Below the pieces are notes generated by a model that saw only the letters and a program-made list of their open reading frames with translations, had not been told where the DNA came from and searched no databases. A stretch of 64,000 bases of DNA from CAVUAF01 sp963739375 (lineage in GTDB: Bacteria > Acidobacteriota > Terriglobia > Terriglobales > Acidobacteriaceae), in the NCBI GenBank assembly GCA_963739375.1, contig CAVUAF010000015.1, forward strand, positions 62,001-126,000, in the 5' to 3' direction. The translations under genes and the position numbers were made by a program. Below, piece after piece: positions 36,499 to 45,043 of this stretch (within the stretch, counting starts at the first letter, position 1; every line of letters starts with the position of its first letter).

Positions 36499-38043
36499 TC
36501 ACCTCGCGTCCAGCCGGGTCTGGTAGCGCCCGATCACCTGTCCGGCCCGCGTCGCGACCACGGTCACGTTCCACGTTCCTGTCGTCGGGATCGTGGTGGC
36601 GCCGCGGTACCCCGCCCCCTCGCGCCGCAGCTCGGCCGTCGCTCGCATCTCCGGCATGTTCATGGACGGCATGGCCGGCATCACCAGTTGGAGCGTGACC
36701 TGCGCATCGGGAATGTCGCGGCCGTCGACCCCGGTGAGTTGCACCTCGAAGGTCGCCGGGGAAGCGCCTTGGGGCGGATCGGGCGCAACCTGGAGCTGGA
36801 TCTTGACGTTTGCCTGCGGCGCCGCCGCGCCATTCGCGCTCGCCTGGCCGCCGTTCCCGAAGTCCCGGGAGCCGCCGAACGCCGAGGTCATGCCGCCGGT
36901 AAGGCGCGTCTGCGAATCCAGCAGGAAGGCGGCTTCCGTGACCACCCGCTCACCGGCCGCCAGCCCGGAGTGCACCGGGACCCACTCGCCGACCGCGGGG
37001 CCCACCTTGATCTCCCGGCTCTCGAACACGCCTTGGCCGCGCGCGATGTACACCAGGCTGCGCGTGCCGGTGTCAATGACGGCGGAACGCGGGACGGCGA
37101 GCGTGTGCTGTGGCGCCGCGGTAATCGTCCCGCGGACATACATGCCCGGCCGCAACCGCATTCCCGGATTCGCCACCTGCACCCGCAGTGACGCCGTGCG
37201 CGTGTCGTGGTTAACAGTGGTATCGATGAAGTCGATGCGCCCGTGCAGCGTGTTCGCGACCGCATCGCTGGTCATCTCGGCGGCATCGCCCACCCGGATC
37301 AGCTTCAGGTCCGGCTCGTAAACGTCCAGCTTCACCCACACCGTGCTGAGGTCGGCCACGGTGTAGAGAGCCTCTCCGGTAGTCACATACTGGCCCTCGG
37401 TCACTTTGCGCTCGACCACCACCCCGCTGGCGTTTGCGTAGGTGGTCATGCGGGCCGCGGACGCGGGATTCGCCGCCACCTTCTCAATTTGCGGCGGCGT
37501 CATTCCCCACAGTTCCAGGCGCTTCCGGCTCGCCGCAATCAAATCGTCGGCTTGTGCCAGGATCTCCGGCTGCGTGCTGCCGCCCAGGTGCTGCCGGTTG
37601 TCGAGCGCCAGGCGATACTCCTGGGCCGCGTTGAGCAGCTCCGGACTGTAGATGTCGGCCACCGCTTGTCCGCGCGACACCGCCTGGCCGGTGAACGCGA
37701 GATGCAGCTTCTCGACCCGGCCACCGATGCGCGCACTGATGGTGGCGAGCCGCGTCTCCGCTTCGTCCACCTTGCCGACGGTGGCCACACTGCTGCGCAG
37801 CTCGCGCTGTACGACCTCAGCGGTCGCCAGCTTAATGGCCTTTTCTTCATCCGGCGTGAGCTGCACCAGGTTCGGCGCGGTTCCTTGGTCGGCGACCGGC
37901 GCGCTGGCCGCCGTCGCCGCGACCTGTGGCGTGGCCGCGCCACGGGATTCGCCGGCGCGCTTCGCCAGCCACCACACGCCCGCCGCCAGCGCCAGCCCCG
38001 CGGCCGCTCCTGTCATGAGGATGCGAACTTCCCGCCCGGTCAT
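36499..38043 (-). CDS. RND efflux periplasmic adaptor with Met-rich YtkA-like C-terminal domain
   Basis: The 514-residue protein has an N-terminal anchor helix (GAAAGLALAAGVWWLAKRA), barrel-sandwich and hairpin regions (TVGKVDEAETRLATISARIG, GGRVEKLHLAFTGQAVSRGQ) and membrane-proximal parts as in CusB. About 100 extra residues at the end form a YtkA/FixH-like beta domain containing MPAMPSMNMPEM, a probable soft-metal site. The gene overlaps the TolC-like gene by 4 bases and precedes the pump gene by 3. The fused Met-rich domain may hand Cu(I) to the pump; this is inference. Confidence 0.9.
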   Translation of the reverse strand: MTGREVRILMTGAAAGLALAAGVWWLAKRAGESRGAATPQVAATAASAPVADQGTAPNLVQLTPDEEKAIKLATAEVVQRELRSSVATVGKVDEAETRLATISARIGGRVEKLHLAFTGQAVSRGQAVADIYSPELLNAAQEYRLALDNRQHLGGSTQPEILAQADDLIAASRKRLELWGMTPPQIEKVAANPASAARMTTYANASGVVVERKVTEGQYVTTGEALYTVADLSTVWVKLDVYEPDLKLIRVGDAAEMTSDAVANTLHGRIDFIDTTVNHDTRTASLRVQVANPGMRLRPGMYVRGTITAAPQHTLAVPRSAVIDTGTRSLVYIARGQGVFESREIKVGPAVGEWVPVHSGLAAGERVVTEAAFLLDSQTRLTGGMTSAFGGSRDFGNGGQASANGAAAPQANVKIQLQVAPDPPQGASPATFEVQLTGVDGRDIPDAQVTLQLVMPAMPSMNMPEMRATAELRREGAGYRGATTIPTTGTWNVTVVATRAGQVIGRYQTRLDAR

Positions 38044-39368
38044 GGCTGCACCTCCGTTGCCACCGGCGCGCCGACAGCGCGTTCCAGCTCCGCGACCGCG
38101 CTGTCGTACTCCGCGGCGGCGCGGTAATGCGCCGTGCGCACTTCCAGAATCAGGTTCTGGCTTTCCAGAAGATTCAGCAGATCGGTGCGGTCGTTCTGAT
38201 AGGCCGCAACCGCGGCCCGCAAGGCGCTGTTCGTCTGCGGAATCAGCGTTTCACGGTAGAGCCGCAGCAGCCGGGAGGCCGCGGTGGCGCGGACCAGCGC
38301 CTGCTGGATCTCATTGCCTACGCTCGCGCGCTCCGCTTCCAGTTCCGCGCGCAGGCTCGCTACCTCCGCCTGCGCCGCCGCAATCTCCGCTTCATGCTTC
38401 TGGCGATTCGCCCCGGGCAACGTAATCGAGAGCTCCGCCATGTAGGCGTTGCGCCGCGGCGAGCCTTCGGGCATGAGCATGTAGCCGCCCCCGACCGTGA
38501 ACCCCGGCGAGAGCCCCTTGCGCGCGAGTCCTACCTTGAGCTCCGCCTGCTGGATCTGGGCGGCGATGGTGGCCAGCTCCGGACGGCTCTTCATCGCGGC
38601 GGCTTGCAGCTCCGCCGGCCCCGGCAGGATGAGCGACCGCTCGCCGCCGGCTGCGACCTCCAGTGGTGCCGCCGCGTCCCGCCCCAGCAGCGTGTTCAGG
38701 GTGGCGCGCGCGCTGTCGCCGTCCTGCTCCAGCATCACCAGGTGTTCGACCAGCTTGGTGGTGGCGATCTGCGCCTTCAGCACATCCTGCTGCGCCACCT
38801 TGCCGACGGTGTACTTGATGCGGCTGGACTCGATGGATTGCTGCGCAATGGCGACTTGCTCATCGTGCAATGCCAGCTCCCGCTGGTTGCGCACCAGCGC
38901 GTAGTACGCCAGCCGGACGCGCGCCAGCACATCGCGCTTCCGCGCCTCGAAGTCGCTGCGCTGGATTTCGACTTCGCCGCTCGCGATCTTCTTCGACAGG
39001 TCGCGCACACCGCGCGCCGGCAACGAGCGCGACACCATGAACATCTGCTGCGCCTGATTCAGGTCCCACGGCCGCGCCAGCGGCGTGCCCCAATCGCGGT
39101 ACGTGAAGTCGGGATCGGCCAACCGCCCGGCCGCGGGAACGTGCGCCTCGGCGGCGGTAAGCCGCCGCGCCGCCAGCCGCAACTCGGGGTTGCCGATGAG
39201 CGCGGCGCTTTCCGCTTCCGCCAGCGTGATGGGCCGGACGTTGGCCGGGTGCGCGCGCTGCGTGCTCAGCAGCGCCAGCCCGCGGTCAAGGTCGTCCTCG
39301 CCGTGCAAGTGCAGAACTGCGAATCCAAGCGCGCAGGCCAGGAGCGCAAACGTACGAATGCCTTTCAT
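38040..39368 (-). CDS. TolC/CusC-family outer-membrane channel
   Basis: The 442-residue protein has a signal peptide (MKGIRTFALLACALGFAVLH) and two repeats of the TolC fold, recognisable by NPELRLAARRLTAAEAHVPA and SRPELATIAAQIQQAELKVG with long helical stretches between. It lacks a lipobox cysteine, so it is not lipidated like CusC. It would form the outer-membrane duct of the tripartite pump and is second in the operon (small Cys-rich gene, channel, adaptor, pump). Confidence 0.9.
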   Translation of the reverse strand: MKGIRTFALLACALGFAVLHLHGEDDLDRGLALLSTQRAHPANVRPITLAEAESAALIGNPELRLAARRLTAAEAHVPAAGRLADPDFTYRDWGTPLARPWDLNQAQQMFMVSRSLPARGVRDLSKKIASGEVEIQRSDFEARKRDVLARVRLAYYALVRNQRELALHDEQVAIAQQSIESSRIKYTVGKVAQQDVLKAQIATTKLVEHLVMLEQDGDSARATLNTLLGRDAAAPLEVAAGGERSLILPGPAELQAAAMKSRPELATIAAQIQQAELKVGLARKGLSPGFTVGGGYMLMPEGSPRRNAYMAELSITLPGANRQKHEAEIAAAQAEVASLRAELEAERASVGNEIQQALVRATAASRLLRLYRETLIPQTNSALRAAVAAYQNDRTDLLNLLESQNLILEVRTAHYRAAAEYDSAVAELERAVGAPVATEVQP

Positions 39369-39440
39369 CTCTCCTCCTACAACCAGTCACTCAACTGCGG
39401 ACACTTGTCCGCACGGTCGCGAAAGACAGGGAAAGGCGAA

Positions 39441-39830
39441 TCAGATTCTCAGGACGAGGGAACAGCCGGGTGGAGATTCGGGCGGGGAGTCGGTCGCCGG
39501 CGCGAACGTGGAGCTGGGGGAGGCTGCTGCGGCAAGCAACACGGGAAGGCGGTCGGCGATGGCGATGCCAGCACCCGGAAGCGTTTTGACTTTCGTCGCC
39601 AGGGGTACCTGCCCCTGTGGCTTGCTCGCTTTGCAGCAGGAGTGCGACATCGGCATACGATGCGTGCCGCCACACATCGCCGCCATCTTCTGGCAGCAGT
39701 CGTGGTCGGCGGCGGTCATCTCCACCCCGGGCATGAGGCACGCCATGGTCGGCGTCACCGCCCATGCCATCGCCACCAGGAGTGCGGCCCAGCGAAACAT
39801 CGTCCTGAGCCTGAACCTGGGGCGGGCCAT
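39441..39830 (-). CDS. small exported Cys/Met/His-rich protein leading the metal-efflux operon
   Basis: From the ATG at 39830 the protein has 129 residues: a signal peptide (RWAALLVAMAWAVTPTMA) then a metal-binding-like stretch with CLMPGVEM, HDCCQKMAAMCGG and THRMPMSHSCCKAS, and a plain Pro/Ala/Ser-rich tail. Longer starts at 39857 (ATG) and 39863 (GTG) exist, but the promoter at 39865-39893 would start the message near 39858, favouring 39830. The cysteine pairs, methionines and histidines suggest a periplasmic Cu(I) binder that feeds the pump. No family name is known to me. Confidence 0.65.
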   Translation of the reverse strand: MARPRFRLRTMFRWAALLVAMAWAVTPTMACLMPGVEMTAADHDCCQKMAAMCGGTHRMPMSHSCCKASKPQGQVPLATKVKTLPGAGIAIADRLPVLLAAAASPSSTFAPATDSPPESPPGCSLVLRI

Positions 39831-39864
39831 AGCCAAATGACCGGAATGGACAAACATCACCACA

Positions 39865-39893
39865 ATATTAGTCTATGCCCCAGACATCGCCAA
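39865..39893 (-). promoter_or_regulatory. sigma-70-type promoter of the metal-efflux operon
   Basis: On the minus strand TTGGCG (39893-39888) and TAATAT (39870-39865) are separated by exactly 17 bases. Transcription would begin near 39858, about 28 bases before the preferred start codon of the Cys-rich gene. Confidence 0.55.
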
Positions 39894-39896
39894 CGC

Positions 39897-39912
39897 TGTG
39901 ATGGCCATCACA
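39897..39912. promoter_or_regulatory. 16-bp perfect palindrome matching the CRP/FNR-type site pattern
   Basis: TGTGATGGCCATCACA is a perfect palindrome of the form TGTGA-N6-TCACA, the classic CRP-family site. It lies directly upstream of the -35 box of the metal-efflux promoter, centred about 46 bases before the predicted start of transcription, a position suited to an activator. It could also serve panC on the other strand, 128 bases away. Confidence 0.5.
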
Positions 39913-40039
39913 ATGCCCGCTGGGCCGCCGCGCCGTCCCTGACTCGGCCGCTCCCACCCGCCGCGCCTAGACCGAATTCCTCGCCCCGAAACCGCTCCCA
40001 AGCCTTAAGCTACGGCTGGGAGCCCGGGGTCTAGTCGCG

Positions 40040-40909
40040 ATGCGTGTTTACCACACCCTCGACGAGATGCGTGCCACCACGCGCCAGGCGCGGCACGACG
40101 GCCGGCGCATTGGCCTGGTCCCCACCATGGGCGCGCTGCACGAGGGCCACCTCTCGCTGGTCCGCGCCTGCCGTGCCGCCTGCGACTTCACCGTCGTCTC
40201 CCTCTTCGTCAACCCGCTGCAGTTCGGGCCCAACGAAGACCTGGCGCGCTATCCGCGTCCCTTCGACCGCGACCGCCAACTGCTGGAAGCGGAGAACGTC
40301 GAGGCGCTGTTTGCCCCCACGCCCGAGGAAATGTATCCCCCCGGCCGCGTGACCTGGGTCGAAGTCGCGGGGCTGAGCGAGAAACTCGACGGCCGCTCCC
40401 GCCCCGGCCATTTCCGCGGCGTCACCACCGTGGTCGCGAAGTTGTTCCACCTCGTCGCGCCCGACCTCGCCTTCTTCGGCCAGAAGGACGCGGCGCAGGT
40501 GGCAATCATCCGCAAGATGGTCCGCGACCTCGACTTCGGCCTCGAGGTCCGCGTCTGCCCCATCGTGCGCGAGCCCGATGGCCTGGCCCTCAGCTCGCGT
40601 AATCAGTACCTCAGCCCCGCGGAGCGGCAGCAGGCGACGGTGCTGCACCGCGCGCTGCTGCACGTCCAGGCGCTGGCCGCTGGCGGCGCGCGCCGCTCTT
40701 CGCTGCTGGAGGATGCCGGCCGCAGCGTGCTCGCGCAAGCGCCCGCCGCCCGCCTGGACTATTTCGCCATCGTCGATCCCGACACGCTTGATCCCATCGC
40801 ATTTCTCGACCAGACCGCGCTCGTCGCCGTCGCCGCCTGGTTCGGCGCCACGCGCCTCATCGACAACCTCCTGCTCGCTCCGCCGCCCGGCGCGCGCCAA
40901 CCTGCTTAG
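40040..40909 (+). CDS. panC: pantothenate synthetase (pantoate-beta-alanine ligase)
   Basis: The 289-residue protein makes pantothenate from pantoate, beta-alanine and ATP in the cytoplasm, a step toward CoA. It shows VPTMGALHEGHLSLVRA (the HIGH-like ATP site), VVSLFVNPLQFGPNEDLARYPR, GRSRPGHFRGVTTVVAKLF, FGQKDAAQVAIIRKM and the KMSKS-like region LALSSRNQYLSP. Length is normal. panB and panD are not adjacent. The ribosome site before the ATG is weak. Confidence 0.96.
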   Translation: MRVYHTLDEMRATTRQARHDGRRIGLVPTMGALHEGHLSLVRACRAACDFTVVSLFVNPLQFGPNEDLARYPRPFDRDRQLLEAENVEALFAPTPEEMYPPGRVTWVEVAGLSEKLDGRSRPGHFRGVTTVVAKLFHLVAPDLAFFGQKDAAQVAIIRKMVRDLDFGLEVRVCPIVREPDGLALSSRNQYLSPAERQQATVLHRALLHVQALAAGGARRSSLLEDAGRSVLAQAPAARLDYFAIVDPDTLDPIAFLDQTALVAVAAWFGATRLIDNLLLAPPPGARQPA

Positions 40910-40930
40910 CATCCCTTTTCTGGCAGGCGC

Positions 40931-41572
40931 TCAGCGACGCTGCGCGGAGACAAACGCGTTCCCCGCCATCACATACCGCAGCTCCGCCGCTGCCGCCTTG
41001 GTGATGCCGATGCGCGGCGTCGCCGCAATGTGCGCGGGACGATAGCCATCGTCACCGACCCACAGCCCGGAGTCAGGCGCCGTGACGTCGCAGCCGTTGT
41101 CGCGCGCGCGCGTGATGCCCAGCGCCTGGCACAACCGCCCCGGCCCGCTGGTCAGCGCCCGCAGGGCTGTGGGCGCGGGCGACTCGCCCGCCTTCTCCAG
41201 CCCGCGATTCCTGGCCATCACCGCAAATCCCAGCAGCGGCTCCAGGGCGCGAATCAGCACGCAGCCAGCGTCGCCTTCCGGCAGGCAGGTAAAGTTCAGG
41301 CAGTAGTGATTGCCGTAGATGAAATACACGTACGCATGCCCCGGCGGGCCGAAGATCACGGCATTGCGCGCGGTGCGCCCGCCGGCGGAGTGCGCCGCGG
41401 CATCGCCGGCCCCGAGGTAGGCTTCGTCTTCCACGATGCGCCCGGCCATGACGCTGCGCCCGAGTTTCCGGACGATCACCTTGCCCAGTAGTGCGCGCGC
41501 CACGGCCACGGGATCGCGGTTGAAAAAGCGCCGCCGCACCGGCCGCACGCGGGCAAGATCGAATCCAGACAC
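40931..41572 (-). CDS. 3-methyladenine DNA glycosylase (MPG/AAG family)
   Basis: The start is the GTG at 41572, one base after the stop of the upstream DUF885 gene; a longer frame would overlap that gene and has no ribosome site. The protein has 213 residues. Family motifs are DPVAVARALLGKVIVRK, GRIVEDEAYLGAGDAAAHSA, GHAYVYFIYGNHYCLNFT, GCVLIRALEP, LTSGPGRLCQALGIT and TPRIGITKAAAAELRY. It removes alkylated bases such as 3-methyladenine from DNA. It is co-transcribed with the peptidase gene. Confidence 0.93.
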   Translation of the reverse strand: MSGFDLARVRPVRRRFFNRDPVAVARALLGKVIVRKLGRSVMAGRIVEDEAYLGAGDAAAHSAGGRTARNAVIFGPPGHAYVYFIYGNHYCLNFTCLPEGDAGCVLIRALEPLLGFAVMARNRGLEKAGESPAPTALRALTSGPGRLCQALGITRARDNGCDVTAPDSGLWVGDDGYRPAHIAATPRIGITKAAAAELRYVMAGNAFVSAQRR

Positions 41573-41573
41573 C

Positions 41574-43346
41574 CTACCGGCCCTTCGCGGCGGTCTTTTC
41601 CGCCAGCCACTCGTCCACATTCCGCTCCAGCACGTTCATGGGCAGTGGGCCGTTGCGCAGCACCACGTCGTGGAATTCCTTGATGTCGAACTGCGCGCCC
41701 AGGCGCTGGCGGGCGCGCTCGCGCAGCTCGCGGATTTTCATCTGCCCAATCTTGTAGCCCAGCGCCTGCCCCGGCCACGCGATGTAGCGGTCGATCTCGT
41801 TCACGATGTCGAGTTCCGCCTTGGGCGCGTTCTCCATGAAGAAGTCGATCGCGCGCTGCCGGTCCCAGTGCATGGTGTGCATCCCGGTATCGACCACCAG
41901 CCGCACCGCGCGCCACATCTCGTAGGTCAGCTGCCCGAACTTGGAGTAAGGATCGGTGTACAGCCCCATGTCCTCACCCAGCGACTCGGCATACAGTCCC
42001 CAGCCCTCGACGAAGGCGTCGTATCCCCCGTAGCGGCGGAACTTCGGGATGGCGCCCTGCTCGTAGGCGAGCGCGATCTGCAGGTGGTGTCCGGGGACCG
42101 ACTCGTGCAGCGTGAGCGCCGTCATCTCCCATTTCGGCCGCGTTTCCGGCTTATAGAGGTTCACGAAAAACGTGCCCGCGCGCGAGCCGTCGGCCGCGAG
42201 CTGCCGGTAGTACGCCGTGGTGGTGTCGGGCGCCGAAATTTCCGGGATTGGCTCTACCCCATACGGCGTGCGCGGCAGCACGCGGAAAACCTTCACCAGG
42301 TTGGGATCGATCGTCTTCGCCAGCACCTTGTAGGCATTGAACAGCTCCTGCGGGTCTTTATAGAAGAAGCGCGGATCGGTGCGCAGGAAGGTGAAGAACT
42401 CCGGCATGGTGCCGGTAAAGCCGGTCTGCTGCTTGATGGTTTCCATTTCCGCGCGAATCCGCTTCACTTCGCTCAGCCCGCGCTCGTGCACCTGCTGCGG
42501 CGTCAGGTCGGTGGTGGTGAACTCGCGCACGAAGTAGGCGTACAGCTCATCGCCGTGCGGCAGCTGCCAGATGCCCACCTGGTCGAAGCACGCCGGCAGG
42601 TAGTCCTTCACGAAAAACGCGTGGAAGTCGCGGAAGGCCGGCACCAGGTTCTGCTGAATGGCCTGCTGCGCGGCCTGTTCCAGGCGCGCGCGGTCGGCCT
42701 CGCCGATCGTCTGCGGGAAGCGCGTGAACGGCTTGTAGAACGCGCTCTCCCGGGGGTCGCTGACCATCTGCTTCTCGATCTGCCCCGGAATGCGCTGCAT
42801 GATGACCTTCGGCAGCAAGATGCGTTCCTTGATTCCCTGCCGCATCAGCTCCATCGTCTGCCGCAGGTGTTCAGGGAAGCGGTTCAGGCGCGCGACCCAG
42901 TCTTCGTAGTCCTTCACCGTCTCGAAGCGCAGCGAATCGCCCAGCTCGTTCGCGGTCTGGATGCCGCCGCGCTGGTTCAGCGTCACCAGGTACCAGTGGA
43001 ACTTGTGCCCCTCGACGCGCATCGCGTACTGCTGCTGGAAGAGGTCGTAGTTGAGCTGGTCGGCGGCGGAGAGCTCGGCGCGCGCGATCTTTTTCAGTTC
43101 CTCCAGCGTGGCTCGGTCGTGCTGGTGCCGTGCCTCGATGGCCTGCGCGCTGAGGTCTTCCCAGCGGTCGTTCCAGCGCCGGTCGCCCAGCGACGACGCG
43201 TGCGTCGGGTGCTGCTCCATCTCGTAGTCCCAGGTACGGTCGAAGAGCGCGTGCAGGGCGCGCGTGGCGGCGTTGGCGCCGGGTGGCGGTGTCTGCGCCG
43301 CAGCTAGCGCGATCAGCCCACAAAGCAGAAACAGGATGCGGGTCAT
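41574..43346 (-). CDS. exported DUF885-family peptidase-like protein
   Basis: From the ATG at 43346 (GAGGAAA 5 bases upstream) the protein has 590 residues with a signal peptide ending at IALAAAQ. DUF885 proteins are predicted zinc peptidases. The motif TLHESVPGHHLQ (HExxxGHH) near the C-terminal third and the distant Glu in DAFVEGWGLYAESLGE give the expected metal site. Family features also include HPTHASSLGDRRWNDR at the N-terminus and KFGQLTYEMWRAVRLVVDTG near the end. The substrate is unknown. It is the first gene of a two-gene unit with the DNA glycosylase. Confidence 0.9.
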   Translation of the reverse strand: MTRILFLLCGLIALAAAQTPPPGANAATRALHALFDRTWDYEMEQHPTHASSLGDRRWNDRWEDLSAQAIEARHQHDRATLEELKKIARAELSAADQLNYDLFQQQYAMRVEGHKFHWYLVTLNQRGGIQTANELGDSLRFETVKDYEDWVARLNRFPEHLRQTMELMRQGIKERILLPKVIMQRIPGQIEKQMVSDPRESAFYKPFTRFPQTIGEADRARLEQAAQQAIQQNLVPAFRDFHAFFVKDYLPACFDQVGIWQLPHGDELYAYFVREFTTTDLTPQQVHERGLSEVKRIRAEMETIKQQTGFTGTMPEFFTFLRTDPRFFYKDPQELFNAYKVLAKTIDPNLVKVFRVLPRTPYGVEPIPEISAPDTTTAYYRQLAADGSRAGTFFVNLYKPETRPKWEMTALTLHESVPGHHLQIALAYEQGAIPKFRRYGGYDAFVEGWGLYAESLGEDMGLYTDPYSKFGQLTYEMWRAVRLVVDTGMHTMHWDRQRAIDFFMENAPKAELDIVNEIDRYIAWPGQALGYKIGQMKIRELRERARQRLGAQFDIKEFHDVVLRNGPLPMNVLERNVDEWLAEKTAAKGR

Positions 43347-43502
43347 GGCTTTCCTCAAATCGCGAAGCATACACTGTCATGGTGGAGCGCTGCTGCTCGC
43401 CTTCGGGTGCACCACCTAGAGTGCAGGCAGCCGATCCGCCCGGCAGTGGCGTCTAAAATGCCGGGTGACCAGTAGTCAATTTCGTGGGTTGGAGATAGAG
43501 CT

Positions 43503-44093
43503 ATGAATTCGCGTCACGGGTTCAATCGGTTCGTTGCTGCGGGCACAGTGCTGGCGCTGGCGCTGTTTACGGCCAGTCTGGCTGTTGCTGCCGATGCCAT
43601 TCCGGCGGGCACGCGCGTCCAGGTGCGCATCGGCAATTCCCTGAGTTCCGGCACCGCCACCTCGGGCCAGGCCTTCGACGGCACGGTGGCTACAGATGTC
43701 GTCGTGAATGGCAAGACCATCATCACGGCGGGCACGCCCGTCAAAGGCAAGGTGACCAACGCCAAGTCGAGCGGGCGGCTGCACGCCCCCGGGATCCTGA
43801 CGGTGCGCCTGACCGCGGTCGGCGACCAGGCGGTGACCTCCTCCGCCGTGAGCCGCCAGGGTAAAGGCCACACCAAGAGCAACGTCACCAAGATTGGTGG
43901 CGGCACCGCCGCGGGCGCGGTGATTGGCGCCCTTGCCGGCGGCGGCAAAGGTGCGGCGATCGGCGCCGGGGTCGGCGCTGCCGCCGGTACCGGCGTGGCC
44001 GCGGCCACCGGCAAGATGGAAGCCGTGATCCCGGCCGAGGCGGTCTTGAGCTTCACCGTCAGCCCGCCGGGTGCGGCGCAGCGTGCTAAGTAA
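43503..44093 (+). CDS. exported glycine-zipper protein of unknown function
   Basis: The 196-residue protein has a signal peptide ending at SLAVAAD, a beta-rich domain (GTRVQVRIGNSLSSGTATSG, TIITAGTPVKGKVTNAKSSG) and then a glycine-zipper stretch (GGGTAAGAVIGALAGGGKGA, AIGAGVGAAAGTGVAAATG) that could insert into a membrane. GGAGATAGAG precedes the ATG. Proteins of this build are frequent in acidobacteria; no function is assigned. A strong hairpin follows the gene. Confidence 0.75.
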   Translation: MNSRHGFNRFVAAGTVLALALFTASLAVAADAIPAGTRVQVRIGNSLSSGTATSGQAFDGTVATDVVVNGKTIITAGTPVKGKVTNAKSSGRLHAPGILTVRLTAVGDQAVTSSAVSRQGKGHTKSNVTKIGGGTAAGAVIGALAGGGKGAAIGAGVGAAAGTGVAAATGKMEAVIPAEAVLSFTVSPPGAAQRAK

Positions 44094-44111
44094 GCAGTCG
44101 GATCGCGCCAT

Positions 44112-44140
44112 CGGGTAAAGGGAACCCTGCCCTTTACCCG
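44112..44140 (+). terminator. 11-bp perfect hairpin after the glycine-zipper gene
   Basis: CGGGTAAAGGG (44112-44122) pairs with CCCTTTACCCG (44130-44140) around AACCCTG. No T-run follows. It ends 21 bases before the GTG of the next gene, so it may end transcription weakly or affect translation of that gene. Confidence 0.5.
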
Positions 44141-44161
44141 GTTGCCGATTACACTTGCCTC

Positions 44162-44965
44162 GTGCCCCTGCTCGAAGCCCACGACCTGGTGAAGGTCTTC
44201 CCGCGCGGCGAATCGCTCTTCGGGGCGGCGCGCGGCGAGGTGCGCGCCGTCGACGGCGTCTCGCTGACCATCGAGGCGGGCGAGACGCTGGGCCTGGTGG
44301 GCGAATCCGGCTCCGGCAAGAGCACCCTGGGGCGCCTGTTGCTGCGCCTCATCGAGCCGACGTCAGGCGCCGTCACCTTCGCCGGCCGCGACGTGCTCCA
44401 CGCCTCGGGCCGCGAGCTGCGCCGCCTGCGCAAGGACATGCAGATCATCTTCCAGGACCCCTTCGGCTCCCTCGATCCGCGTTTTCGGGTGCAGGAGCTG
44501 CTGACCGAACCGCTCCTCATCCACGGCATGGCAGGGGAAGGCGGGCGTTCCCGTGCCGCCTTGCGGCCACGCGCGGCCGAGCTGTTGCGGGCGGTGGGAC
44601 TCGACGAATCGGCGCTGGCGCGCTATCCGCATGAGTTTTCCGGCGGGCAGCGGCAGCGCCTCGGGATCGCGCGCGCCCTGGCGCTGCGGCCGCGCCTCAT
44701 TGTGGCCGATGAGCCGGTCTCCGCCCTCGACGTCAGCGTTGGCGCCCAGATCATGAACCTGCTGCGCCGCCTGCAGCGCGACTTTGGCCTGACCTACCTC
44801 TTTATCTCCCATTCCATGCCGCTGGTGCGCTACCTCGCCACTCACATCGCGGTCATGTATCGCGGCCGCATCGTGGAAAGCGGCGCCACCGAACAGCTCA
44901 CCTCCGCCCCGCAGCACGACTACACGCGCTCCCTCCTCGCCGCCAACCCCGAGCTGGCGCTGTGA
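44162..44965 (+). CDS. OppF/DppF-type ABC transporter ATP-binding protein, stand-alone
   Basis: The 267-residue ATPase has Walker A GESGSGKST (47-55), Q-loop IIFQDPFGSLDPRFRV, signature FSGGQRQRLGIARAL, Walker B LIVADEPVSALD and H-loop FISHSMPLVRY. The SLDPRFRV-type sequence and C-terminal region are those of oligopeptide/dipeptide importers. No permease, binding protein or partner ATPase is nearby, so it must work with subunits encoded elsewhere. The start is GTG with no clear ribosome site; the upstream hairpin ends 21 bases away. Confidence 0.88.
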   Translation: MPLLEAHDLVKVFPRGESLFGAARGEVRAVDGVSLTIEAGETLGLVGESGSGKSTLGRLLLRLIEPTSGAVTFAGRDVLHASGRELRRLRKDMQIIFQDPFGSLDPRFRVQELLTEPLLIHGMAGEGGRSRAALRPRAAELLRAVGLDESALARYPHEFSGGQRQRLGIARALALRPRLIVADEPVSALDVSVGAQIMNLLRRLQRDFGLTYLFISHSMPLVRYLATHIAVMYRGRIVESGATEQLTSAPQHDYTRSLLAANPELAL

Positions 44966-45043
44966 ACCCGTTGGTTGGATGATGGCTGCGAAGAACCGGG
45001 TGGGCGTCTCTCGGGACTTGAAACTAGAAACTAGAAACTGCTC

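Noticed and set aside
40931..41620. Longer start for the DNA glycosylase at 41620
   Set aside because: It would overlap the upstream peptidase gene by 47 bases with a non-conserved basic leader; the GTG at 41572 sits right after that gene's stop.
44112..44140. Classical rho-independent terminator
   Set aside because: The stem is perfect but no T-run follows, so I list it only as a hairpin of uncertain effect.
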